This document shows, piece by piece, positions 49,230-57,213 of a DNA stretch of 64,000 nucleotides. Below the pieces are notes generated by a model. It did not search any database, was not told where the DNA came from, and saw nothing but the letters and a program-made list of their open reading frames with translations. Position 1 is the stretch's first letter. Every line of letters starts with the position of its first letter. The position numbers and the translations under genes were made by a program. The stretch is from Streptomyces sp. QL37 (GTDB lineage: Bacteria; Actinomycetota; Actinomycetes; Streptomycetales; Streptomycetaceae). The stretch lies in contig NZ_PTJS01000001.1 in NCBI RefSeq assembly GCF_002941025.1, positions 6,603,959 through 6,667,958 on the forward strand. The letters are read 5' to 3'.

Positions 49230-49499
49230 CCCCTCGCACTCGCCGCAGCAGCCGACCTCGCCGCGTCAGCCCTCAACCCCTCCATGGACTCCTGGGACCA
49301 GGCCCCCGCAGCCTCCGCCCTCGAAACCGCCCTCACCGAAGGCGCCGCCGACCCCGCACACCCCCACTGCGCCGCCCACCTCCACACCCCACCCCTCGCA
49401 CTCGCCGCAGCAGCCGACCTCGCCGCGTCAGCCCTCAACCCCTCCATGGACTCCTGGGACCAGGCCCCCGCAGCCTCCGCCCTCGAAACCGCCCTCACC
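49230..49499 (+). repeat. In-frame direct duplication in the decarboxylase gene
   Basis: 49230-49337 and 49392-49499 are identical over 108 bases with an offset of 162 bases (54 codons). The 54 bases between the copies (coding EGAADPAHPHCAAHLHTP) look like native sequence that belongs just before the repeated part. So the polymerase or assembler appears to have jumped back 162 bases. Confidence 0.9.
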
Positions 49500-50513
49500 A
49501 CCGCACTCGCCGCCGAGATCTACCCCCACGCCCCGCACCCCGACGCCCTCATCACCACCGGCGGCACCGAGGCCAACCAACTCGCCCTCCTCCTCGCCCG
49601 CGAACGCCACGGCCCCGTACAGACCATCTGCGCCGCCAACGCCCACCACAGCATCACCCGCGCCGCCTGGCTCCTCGGCCTCCCACAACCCGTCGTCATC
49701 CCCGCCCCCACCGGCGTCATGGACCTCACCGCACTCCGCGACGCCCTCCTCCGCAACGACGGCCCCCTCCTCGTCACCGCCACCGCAGGCACCACCGACA
49801 CCGGCCAGATCGACCCCCTCACCGACATCGCCGATCTCACCACCACCCACGGCGCCGACCTCCACATCGACGCCGCCTACGGCGGCCCCCTCCTCTTCAG
49901 CCCCACCCACCGCCACACCCTCCGCAGCCTCCACCGCGCCCACAGCGTCACCCTCGACCTGCACAAACTCGGCTGGCAACCCGCATCAGCCGGCATCCTC
50001 GCCGTCCACCACCACCACGACCTCGACGCCCTCCACCACCACGCCCCCTACCTCAACGCCGACGACGACACCGACGCAGGCCTCCCCGACCTCCTGGGCC
50101 GCTCCCTCCGCACCACCCGCCGGCCCGACGCCCTCAAAATCGCCGTCACCCTCCAAGCACTCGGCCGCGACGGACTCGCCGACCTCATCGACCGCACCAT
50201 CGCCACCGCCCACCACCTCGCCGACCTCATCGACCAGCACCCGGCACTCGAGCTCTACGACCGCCCCACCATCAGCACCGTCCTCTTCCGCCCCACCCAC
50301 ACCGACGACACCACCGTCGCCGCCATCCGCCGCACCCTCCTCAACCAAGGCCACGCCGTACTCGGCCGCGCCCGCACCGACGACCGCCTCTGGCTCAAAG
50401 CCACCCTCCTCAACCCCCACACGACCCCCGACGACCTCCAGCAGCTCCTCACCCTCGTCACCCACGCCCACGCCCACACCCGCACCGCCACGGAAGGCAG
50501 CACCCCCCGATGA
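49230..50513 (+). pseudogene. PLP-dependent decarboxylase (DesA-like), 5'-truncated and internally duplicated
   Basis: The frame ending at 50513 encodes most of a group II PLP decarboxylase: ITTGGTEANQLALLLARERHG, the cofactor His region ANAHHSITRAAWLLG, HIDAAYGGPLLF and the PLP-lysine motif VTLDLHKLGWQPAS. In hydroxamate siderophore pathways this enzyme decarboxylates lysine to cadaverine. The first 60-100 residues and any start codon are absent. A 162-base step is repeated in frame, so LALAAAADLAASALNPSMD occurs twice. The stop overlaps the next ATG (ATGA) as in intact des operons. As assembled it cannot give a normal enzyme. Confidence 0.8.
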
Positions 50514-51925
50514 CCGACCGGACCACCCCCGCCGGCGACCGGACCCACGACCTCCTCGGCATCGGCCTCGGCCCCTTCAACCTCTCCCTCGCCGCCCTCG
50601 CCGACCGCATCCCCACCGCCCTCGGCACCCTCCTCACCACCGCCTTCTACGAACAACGCCCCGCCTTCCACTGGCACCCCGGTCTCCTCATCGACGGCGC
50701 CACCCTCCAAGTCCCCTTCCTCGCCGACCTCACCACCCTCGCCGACCCCACCAGCCCCTGGACCTTCCTCAACTACCTCCGCACCCGCGAACGCCTCTAC
50801 CCCTTCTACTTCGCCGAGCAGTTCCACATCCACCGCGCCGAATACGACGCCTACTGCCGCTGGGTCAGCGAACAACTCCCCACCATCCACTTCAACCACC
50901 AGGTCGACGCCATCCGCTGGAACACCGACCACTCGCACTTCGACGTCGACTACACCCGACTCGGCCACGACGGCGAAGCCCGAACACCCGGCCGCACCCA
51001 CACCCGCCACATCGCCCTCGGCGTCGGCACCGCTCCCTTCATCCCCGAACCCCTCCGCCCCCTCGCGGAAGCCCCCGGCACCCCTGTCATCCACTCCGCC
51101 GACTACCTCCACCACCGCGAAGACCTCCTCCGCGCCGACCACATCACCGTCATCGGCTCCGGCCAGTCAGGCGCCGAAATCTTCCTCGACCTCCTCCGCG
51201 CCCGCCCCCGCGGCATCGAGAGGATCCACTGGCTCGCCCGCACCCAGGCCTTCGCACCCATGGAGTACTCAAAACTCGGCCTCGAACACTTCACCCCCGA
51301 CTACACCCACTACTTCCACGCACTCCCCGAACACGTACGCGACACCCTCGTCCCCCAGCAATGGCAACTCCACAAAGGCATCGACACCGACACCATCGCC
51401 GCCATCCACGACGAGCTCTACCGCCGCACCCTCCACGGCGGCTGGCCCGACGCCACCCTCACCCCCGGCGTCAGCGTCCGCACCGCAGGCCGCCTCTCCG
51501 GCAGCGGCAACCGCATCGAACTCCACCTCGAACACACCCAACAGGCCACCCGAAGCCGCCTCACCACCGACGCCGTCGTCCTCGCCACCGGCTACCGCGA
51601 ACGCCCCCTCGACACCCTCCTCACCGGCATCGCCCCCCACATCCACCGCGACACCCGAGGACGCCCCCGCATCCACACCGACTTCCGCCTCGACCTCGAC
51701 CCCACCATCACCGGCAACATCTACGTACAGAACGCCGAACGCCACACCCACGGAGTCGGCGCCCCCGACCTCGGACCCCCCCCGGGAAGCCCTGCGATCA
51801 CGGCCTTTCCCCTTGTTCCGTCCTCCACTCTTCCCGGGGGCGTGGGCGCCTTCGAGGCGGACCCGCCGAGTCCCGGTCCTGCGAGGTCGAAAGGCCTGCC
51901 GACGGCCGGCCCCAACATGCCATGA
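50510..51925 (+). pseudogene. Lysine N6-hydroxylase (DesB-like), 3' end replaced by palindromic sequence
   Basis: The first 423 codons are a good L-lysine 6-monooxygenase/L-ornithine 5-monooxygenase: FAD motif GIGLGPFNLSLAAL, WHPGLLIDGATLQVPFL, NADPH motif VIGSGQSGAEIFLDLL, and ATGYRERPLDTLL. It would hydroxylate cadaverine or lysine for a desferrioxamine-type siderophore. After HTHGVGAPDLG (about 51776) the normal end of some 30 residues is missing, and the frame reads Pro/Gly-rich palindrome DNA to a chance stop at 51925. The usual following genes (acyltransferase desC, NIS synthetase desD) are absent. It may retain fold but is probably impaired. Confidence 0.8.
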
Positions 51926-52168
51926 TGAGCCTCATGTTCATGATCACCGCCGCTACGGCCGCCCCCACCCCGGCCGGGGTGGGGGCGGCCGTAGCGGCGG
52001 TGATCATGAACATGAGGCTCATCATGGCATGTTGGGGCCGGCCGTCGGCAGGCCTTTCGACCTCGCAGGACCGGGACTCGGCGGGTCCGCCTCGAAGGCG
52101 CCCACGCCCCCGGGAAGAGTGGAGGACGGAACAAGGGGAAAGGCCGTGATCGCAGGGCTTCCCGGGGG
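51779..52168. repeat. Perfect 390-base palindrome with a third partial copy (inverted triplication)
   Basis: Left arm 51779-51973 and right arm 51974-52168 are exact reverse complements (195 bases each) around GGCC with no loop. From 52158 a third, direct copy begins (offset 328 from the left arm) and runs to 52308 with one mismatch (C at 51968, T at 52296). The right arm and third copy share 11 bases (CTTCCCGGGGG, 52158-52168). The T in the third copy lies in a near-palindrome; in the perfect palindrome it is C, as expected if a strand folded back and copied itself. Includes the promoter region of the small gene at 52253. Confidence 0.92.
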
Positions 52169-52252
52169 CGTGGGCGCCTTCGAGGCGGACCCGCCGAGTC
52201 CCGGTCCTGCGAGGTCGAAAGGCCTGCCGACGGCCGGCCCCAACATGCCATG

Positions 52253-52564
52253 ATGAGCCTCATGTTCATGATCACCGCCGCTACGGCCGCCCCCATCCCG
52301 GCCGGGGTCCACATATTCATCACCGTCCTCGGAATCGCAGCCGTCTGCTACGGAGGAAGATGGGCCTTCGACATCCGAGGCGCCATCGGCGCCACGCTGG
52401 CACGCAGACGGGCCGCCATGGAGGTCAAGGCACAGCAGACCGGCAACCTCGGCCTCACCCAGAGCGACGGGGTCGGGCCGTCGTTCTTCAGATTCCTCGG
52501 AATCGTCATCACCGCGGGAGGACTCGTCATGCTCGGCCTGAGCGCGATCGAGGCAACCACCTGA
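52253..52564 (+). CDS. Small two-helix membrane protein, function unknown
   Basis: 103 residues: a hydrophobic N-terminus (MSLMFMITAATAAPIPAG), helix 1 (HIFITVLGIAAVCYGG), a basic cytoplasmic loop (TLARRRAAMEVKAQQTG) and helix 2 (FFRFLGIVITAGGLVMLGLS). I do not recognise the family; such proteins are conserved in Streptomyces. ATG 52253 (or 52250) follows no good ribosome site, and the region upstream is the third copy of the palindrome repeat, so the true leader is uncertain. Confidence 0.65.
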   Translation: MSLMFMITAATAAPIPAGVHIFITVLGIAAVCYGGRWAFDIRGAIGATLARRRAAMEVKAQQTGNLGLTQSDGVGPSFFRFLGIVITAGGLVMLGLSAIEATT

Positions 52565-52592
52565 CCCCGGCCCACCGCACCGGAAACACACC

Positions 52593-52624
52593 GGCGGCCG
52601 CCCTCCCCGAGGAGAACGGCCGCC
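52593..52624. terminator. Bidirectional terminator before the nucleotidase gene end
   Basis: Stem GGCGGCCG / CGGCCGCC with a 16-base loop, 29 bases after the small membrane-protein gene and 19 bases from the stop of the convergent nucleotidase gene. Confidence 0.6.
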
Positions 52625-52642
52625 CCACACACCCACCACCGG

Positions 52643-54454
52643 CTAGAACACCGGCACACCGTCCCGCGTCAGACGCCAGTCCACCGACGCGAACTCCGCC
52701 GGATCAACCGAACCCTTCGCCTGTACCCACCCGATGATCGTGTTCCGGATCTCATCCGAATTCGCCCACAACTGCTTCGCACCCGGCACATGCGGGAAGT
52801 TGCCGCCACCACTGGCCCGATAGTTGTTCACCGCGAACACGAACCGCGCCGCCGGATCCACCGGCGCCCCCTCGAACGACAACCCCACGATCCGCGAACC
52901 CACCGGCTTCGCGATGTCGATGTCGTACGTCACGCCAGAGACCACGTCATAGTTGTAATCCGGAATGTTCTCCGCATTCGTCAACTTCGACGTATCCACC
53001 GGAGCCCCGGCCGCCGTCTGCACGTAGTACCTCACCGAGTACTCCAGATAGTCCTTCAGCTGCGCCCCCGTCAGAAGCCGCGCCTCCAGAGTGTTCTCGA
53101 ACGGATACAGCCCCGCCGCATCCTTGATCGTCACCTCGCCCGCGGGGATCGACGCCGTACGCGAGAAACACGCCGCCTGCGACAGCACCGGCAACGCCGC
53201 GTACTCACCGCCCGCCAACGCCTCCCTCACCGTCTCCGCCTGCACCAGATTGATCAGATCGATGACCGGCTCGTCCTTCCACGGGGCCTCCGCCGTCGAC
53301 ATCGCCGCCACCGACGTACCGATCACCTGGTTCACATACGCCACCACCTTCGTGTGCTCGTCCCCGAGCAACGACGTGATCCGCGGATCCTCCGGCACGG
53401 TGTTCGAGTTCAACACCGACGCGCCGACCTTCTCGACCACCCAACGGCCCTTCTCCCACACCAGGTCGAAGTCGAACAGCGTCAACCGCTGCCCCCACTT
53501 CAACGGCTCCGAGAGAACAACCTGCTCACCCGTCTCCTTGTTCGTCACGAAATACTCAGGAATCTCCGAGTGCGCGTGACCCACCAGAATCGCATCGATC
53601 CCCGGCACCTGCTCCGCCACCAGGCCCGCCGCATTCTCCACATACGGCAACTGATCCCCGTACGACGACGTACCCGACGAACCCGAATGCGCCGAAACGA
53701 TCACCACGTCCGCACCCATCGAACGAAGCTTCGGCACCCACTTCGCCGCCTGCTCCTCAAGACCCGGGAACACCATCTTCCCGCCCACATTCGCCTTGTC
53801 CCAGATCGCGATACCAGGATTCGTCAACCCGAGAACCGCCACCCGCACATCACGGCCATGCGGCGTACGCACCCGCTTGATCACATACGGAGCAAACGCC
53901 GGCCGCAACGTCTTCGCATCCAGGGCATTCGCACCCAGCAACGGGAAATCACACTGCTGCTCGAACTTCCGCAACACCGGAATGCCGTAGTTGAACTCGT
54001 GGTTCCCGAGCGCCGCCGCGTCATAACCGATCTTGTTCATCGCCTGCGCCATCGGATGCACCGGACCACGCCTCGCCGTGATCGGATCGATCTTCGCGTA
54101 GTAGTACGACAACTGCGTGCCCTGGATGGTGTCACCCGCATCGATCAAAAGGGTGTTCGCACGGCCCCGGTCCTCACGGATCCGGTCCACCAGTGTCGAG
54201 ATCTTCGCCAGCCCGACATCGTTGTGCGCCGAGTCGTCGAACTCCTTGTCCGTGAAGTAGTCCCAGTTGAAGACGTTCCCGTGCAGGTCCGTCGTCCCCA
54301 TCACCGTGAACGAGTACCGCTTCGACGGACGGCCGTGACCGTGCCCCTTCGGCTCCGAGGCCGCAGCAGCCCCCGCGCCGACCCCTCCCGCCAGTGCCAC
54401 ACCCGCACCGGCGACGGCCGAACGGCCCAGAAACTTCCTACGGTTCAACGGCAT
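52643..54454 (-). CDS. Exported bifunctional 2',3'-cyclic nucleotidase/5'-nucleotidase
   Basis: 603 residues. A twin-arginine signal NRRKFLGRSAVAGAG begins at residue 4, with cleavage expected after the AAAA stretch. Calcineurin-type metal motifs follow in order: GTTDLHGNVF, DAGDTIQG, LGNHEFNYG, VSAHSG and VGHAHSEIP. The C-terminal 5'-nucleotidase domain ends with the substrate-stacking region around YPFENTLEARLLTG and NNYRASGGGNFP. It should release phosphate and nucleosides from extracellular nucleotides. ATG 54454 has GAGGAG 9 bases upstream. Confidence 0.94.
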   Translation of the reverse strand: MPLNRRKFLGRSAVAGAGVALAGGVGAGAAAASEPKGHGHGRPSKRYSFTVMGTTDLHGNVFNWDYFTDKEFDDSAHNDVGLAKISTLVDRIREDRGRANTLLIDAGDTIQGTQLSYYYAKIDPITARRGPVHPMAQAMNKIGYDAAALGNHEFNYGIPVLRKFEQQCDFPLLGANALDAKTLRPAFAPYVIKRVRTPHGRDVRVAVLGLTNPGIAIWDKANVGGKMVFPGLEEQAAKWVPKLRSMGADVVIVSAHSGSSGTSSYGDQLPYVENAAGLVAEQVPGIDAILVGHAHSEIPEYFVTNKETGEQVVLSEPLKWGQRLTLFDFDLVWEKGRWVVEKVGASVLNSNTVPEDPRITSLLGDEHTKVVAYVNQVIGTSVAAMSTAEAPWKDEPVIDLINLVQAETVREALAGGEYAALPVLSQAACFSRTASIPAGEVTIKDAAGLYPFENTLEARLLTGAQLKDYLEYSVRYYVQTAAGAPVDTSKLTNAENIPDYNYDVVSGVTYDIDIAKPVGSRIVGLSFEGAPVDPAARFVFAVNNYRASGGGNFPHVPGAKQLWANSDEIRNTIIGWVQAKGSVDPAEFASVDWRLTRDGVPVF

Positions 54455-54680
54455 CCTTGACTCCTCGTTCGAGCGAACAACGCGCGTAGATTCTGGCCCA
54501 GCCACCCCCACCCGCAACACCCCCAGCAGGTTTCGATCTGGTGACCAGCAGCCCCGCCCCCCACGGCCGCCATCCCACCGGTGCGACCCCATGGACGCTC
54601 ATCGGAGCGCCCCGCCGCACAATTCAACAGTTGTCAATAGCCCTTCATCAAAAGGCTGTTGGACAGTCATGCAGAGACAA

Positions 54681-54708
54681 TTACCTACCCGCAGGTAAGG
54701 TCTAGGCT
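54681..54708 (+). promoter_or_regulatory. Putative leaderless promoter and operator dyad of pyk
   Basis: TAGGCT at 54703-54708 sits exactly 6 bases before the pyk ATG, where a -10 box would be if transcription begins at the A of ATG. No ribosome-binding sequence precedes the ATG. TTACCT-N6-AGGTAA (54681-54698) overlaps the spacer and -35 position and may be an operator. The intergenic region 54455-54680 between the divergent nucleotidase and pyk shows no gene. Confidence 0.5.
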
Positions 54709-54714
54709 CGAACC

Positions 54715-56148
54715 ATGCGCCGAGCGAAAATCGTTTGTACCCTGGGACCCGCAACCGACACATACGAGCAGATCAAAGCACTCGTCGAAGCGGGAATGGA
54801 CATCGCCCGCCTCAACCTCAGCCACGGCACCTACGCCGAACACGAAGAGCGCTACCACCGCGTACGCAAAGCCTCCGAGGAAACCGGTCGCAGCGTAGGA
54901 ATCCTCGCCGACCTTCAAGGCCCGAAGATCCGCCTCGGCCGCTTCGCCGAAGGCCCCGTACTCCTTGAACGCGGCGACGACTTCACCATCACCGTCGAAC
55001 CCATGGAAGGCGACCGCACCACCTGCGGCACCACCTACGACGGCCTCGCCTCCGACGTCACCGCCGGCGAACGCATCCTCATCGACGACGGCCGCGTCAC
55101 CCTCGAAGTCACCGAGGTCGACGGACCCCGTGTCCACACCACCGTCATCGAAGGCGGCATGGTCTCCGACCACAAGGGACTGAACCTCCCCGGCGTCGCC
55201 GTCTCCGTCCCCGCACTCAGCGAAAAGGACATCGAAGACCTCCGCTGGGCCATCCGCACGGGCGCCGACATCATCGCCCTCTCCTTCGTGCGCAGCGGAC
55301 GCGACATCGACGACGTCCACCGCATCATGGACGAGGAGGACCGCCGCCTTCCCGTCATCGCCAAGGTCGAGAAGCCCCAGGCCGTCGACAACATCGACGA
55401 CATCGTCGCCGCCTTCGACGGCATCATGGTCGCCCGCGGCGACCTGGGCGTCGAAATGCCCCTGGAGCAGGTCCCGATCGTCCAGAAGCGCGCCGTCAAA
55501 CTCGCCAAGCGCAACGCCAAGCCGGTCATCGTCGCCACCCAGATGCTCGACTCGATGATCGACAACTCCCGCCCCACCCGCGCCGAGGCCTCCGACGTCG
55601 CCAACGCCGTCATCGACGGCACGGACGCCGTGATGCTCTCCGGCGAGACCAGCGTCGGCAAGTACCCCGTCGAGACCGTCCGCACCATGGCGCGCATCGT
55701 CGAAGCGGCCGAGGAGGACATCCTCGCCAAGGGCCTCCCGCCCCTCACCGACCGCAACAAGCCCCGCACCCAGGGCGGCGCGGTCGCCCGCGCGGCAGCC
55801 GAGATGGGCGACTTCCTCGGCGCGAAATTCCTGGTGGCCTTCACCCAGAGCGGCGACACCGTCAAGCGCCTCTCCCGCTACCGCTCCCCGATCCCGCTCC
55901 TCGCCTTCACCCCGGACCAGGCCACCCGCGCGCAGCTGAACCTGACGTGGGGCGTCGAGACGTTCCTGGGGCCGCACGTGGAGTCGACGGACGCGATGGT
56001 GGCGCAGGTGGACGAGGAACTGCTGCGGATCGGCCGCTGCCAGAAGGGCGACATCGTGGTCATCACGGCCGGGTCCCCGCCAGGAGTCGCGGGCTCGACG
56101 AACCTGGTACGGGTGCACCACATCGGCGAGGACGACAGCCCGGAGTGA
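54715..56148 (+). CDS. pyk: Pyruvate kinase
   Basis: 477 residues; last step of glycolysis, phosphoenolpyruvate plus ADP to pyruvate plus ATP. Typical motifs: RRAKIVCTLGPATD, ARLNLSHG, the metal site VMVARGDLGVEMPLEQVP and GTDAVMLSGETSVGKYP. The ATG directly precedes the conserved N-terminus, and no Shine-Dalgarno is seen, so leaderless translation is likely. Codon style changes toward the 3' end (after about 55930), with more G at third positions. Only 6 bases separate its stop from that of the convergent HTH-LAGLIDADG gene. Confidence 0.97.
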   Translation: MRRAKIVCTLGPATDTYEQIKALVEAGMDIARLNLSHGTYAEHEERYHRVRKASEETGRSVGILADLQGPKIRLGRFAEGPVLLERGDDFTITVEPMEGDRTTCGTTYDGLASDVTAGERILIDDGRVTLEVTEVDGPRVHTTVIEGGMVSDHKGLNLPGVAVSVPALSEKDIEDLRWAIRTGADIIALSFVRSGRDIDDVHRIMDEEDRRLPVIAKVEKPQAVDNIDDIVAAFDGIMVARGDLGVEMPLEQVPIVQKRAVKLAKRNAKPVIVATQMLDSMIDNSRPTRAEASDVANAVIDGTDAVMLSGETSVGKYPVETVRTMARIVEAAEEDILAKGLPPLTDRNKPRTQGGAVARAAAEMGDFLGAKFLVAFTQSGDTVKRLSRYRSPIPLLAFTPDQATRAQLNLTWGVETFLGPHVESTDAMVAQVDEELLRIGRCQKGDIVVITAGSPPGVAGSTNLVRVHHIGEDDSPE

Positions 56149-56154
56149 CGGTCG

Positions 56155-56967
56155 TCAGTACTTCGGCCCGACGTGAGCGTCCATGAGGGCGACGGACGCC
56201 CGTCGGGCTACGGAGATGTTGTACGGGTCGCTGCCGCGAGCCAGGGTGGTCCACTCCACGCCGACGGAGGTGAGCGTGTCACCGAACAGTTTGCGGATGT
56301 CGTCGGACTTGTTGGTGAAGAAGTACCGGGGATATTCGTAGCGCTTCCGCTCACCACGGACCAGACGAGTGGTCCAGTTGATGATCCGGCAGCCGTCGGA
56401 GTGGATGAGGCCGCGGATGAAGTCCCAGGGGTGGGCGTCCACGATCTGTTGTTGCCACAGTTCGAGGGTGATCTCGCGGTCGTGCTTCTTCCCTGGTCCA
56501 TGCTGAGGGAACAGGCAGGGCCAGTGCTTGCTGAAGCTTGTGACGTACTGGCAGCCCTGACTCTGTAACCGGCAAACCTTGTTGGTCGGCCGTGTGCGCT
56601 GTACGGCCTCGACGCAGGCTTCGATGAGCCCCGGCCACGCGTCAGCGCACGCGATGCGGAGGGAGTACACGCCCCGCTTGGTGGAACTGACGCATCCATC
56701 GCCGAGACAGAGGCCGAGCAGGTACGAGTACGCGGCGGGCTCATCCGGGAGTCTCGGGGTGGCGCAGCACCGGGGGCATTCGGCGCCCCGGCAATGTCCG
56801 AGGGGCTCTATTCGCTTCAGCCAGGCACGGATGGCGGCTGGGGAGATGCCGGTCTGCTTGCTGACAGAGTTCTGACTGAAGCCCTGAGTGACCAGTGCCA
56901 GGGCGCGTTTGCGAGTGTCGAGGTCGTACACAGAGGCGATCTTTGTTCGGTCGGATCGATCGGGCAC
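56155..56967 (-). CDS. HTH plus LAGLIDADG homing-endonuclease-like protein
   Basis: 270 residues. Residues 17-52 form a transposase-like HTH (RKRALALVTQGFSQNSVSKQ then TGISPAAIRAWLKR). A Cys-rich knuckle follows (HCRGAECPRCC, 58-68). Then come two LAGLIDADG-like motifs, SYLLGLCLGDGC (81-92) and FIRGLIHSDGC (183-193), spaced like the two halves of a monomeric homing endonuclease. Each has an acidic residue at the catalytic position (Asp90, Asp191). The gene has clearly lower GC and different codon use from its neighbours, and sits 74 bases downstream of a tRNA gene on the same strand, both signs of transfer. A regulator that kept only the DNA-binding fold, as in WhiA, is the alternative. Confidence 0.75.
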   Translation of the reverse strand: MPDRSDRTKIASVYDLDTRKRALALVTQGFSQNSVSKQTGISPAAIRAWLKRIEPLGHCRGAECPRCCATPRLPDEPAAYSYLLGLCLGDGCVSSTKRGVYSLRIACADAWPGLIEACVEAVQRTRPTNKVCRLQSQGCQYVTSFSKHWPCLFPQHGPGKKHDREITLELWQQQIVDAHPWDFIRGLIHSDGCRIINWTTRLVRGERKRYEYPRYFFTNKSDDIRKLFGDTLTSVGVEWTTLARGSDPYNISVARRASVALMDAHVGPKY

Positions 56968-57040
56968 TGTGAAGCGCCGTTGTTCACACTTTCACGTGAT
57001 CTTCCGAAATTCCGCCGAAGCCTTGGAATCTAAGGAAAAG

Positions 57041-57115
57041 TGCCCCGGGTGGGACTCGAACCCACACTGTATGCTGTTTGAGAGCATCGCCTGCTGCCGA
57101 TTGGGCTACCGGGGC
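57041..57115 (-). tRNA. tRNA with CAA anticodon (nominally Leu), class I shape
   Basis: On the minus strand 75 bases fold as a tRNA: acceptor GCCCCGG/CCGGGGC with discriminator A, D-stem GCC/GGC with GG in the loop, anticodon stem ATGCT/AGCAT with loop CTCAAAC (57076-57082), variable loop ACAGT, T-stem GTGGG/CCCAC with TTCGAGT. The anticodon CAA (57078-57080) would read TTG leucine codons. Normal bacterial leucine tRNAs are class II with a long variable arm, which this gene lacks. CCA is not encoded. Identity is therefore uncertain. Confidence 0.85.
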
Positions 57116-57213
57116 CCAAGGAATCGAAGGTGGCCTCCGACCCGCTGCCAAGCCACCATACCGCAGCTAGGTAGGCTCGTGGGAGCTGTACCTGCCCTGG
57201 ACCAAGGAGCCCC

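Noticed and set aside
49230..49499. Spaced direct repeats considered as a CRISPR array
   Set aside because: Only two copies of 108 bases, inside a coding frame, no short regular spacers and no cas genes.
47392..52149. Very long uninterrupted frames (up to about 1585 codons) overlapping pepN and the decarboxylase/hydroxylase genes
   Set aside because: They are His/Arg/Pro/Ser-rich with no domains; the extreme third-position C bias of this region removes stop codons from other frames.
56155..57115. tRNA gene as attachment site of an integrated element
   Set aside because: No integrase and no duplicated tRNA 3' end was found nearby; only the HTH-LAGLIDADG gene is present, so an integrative element is not supported.
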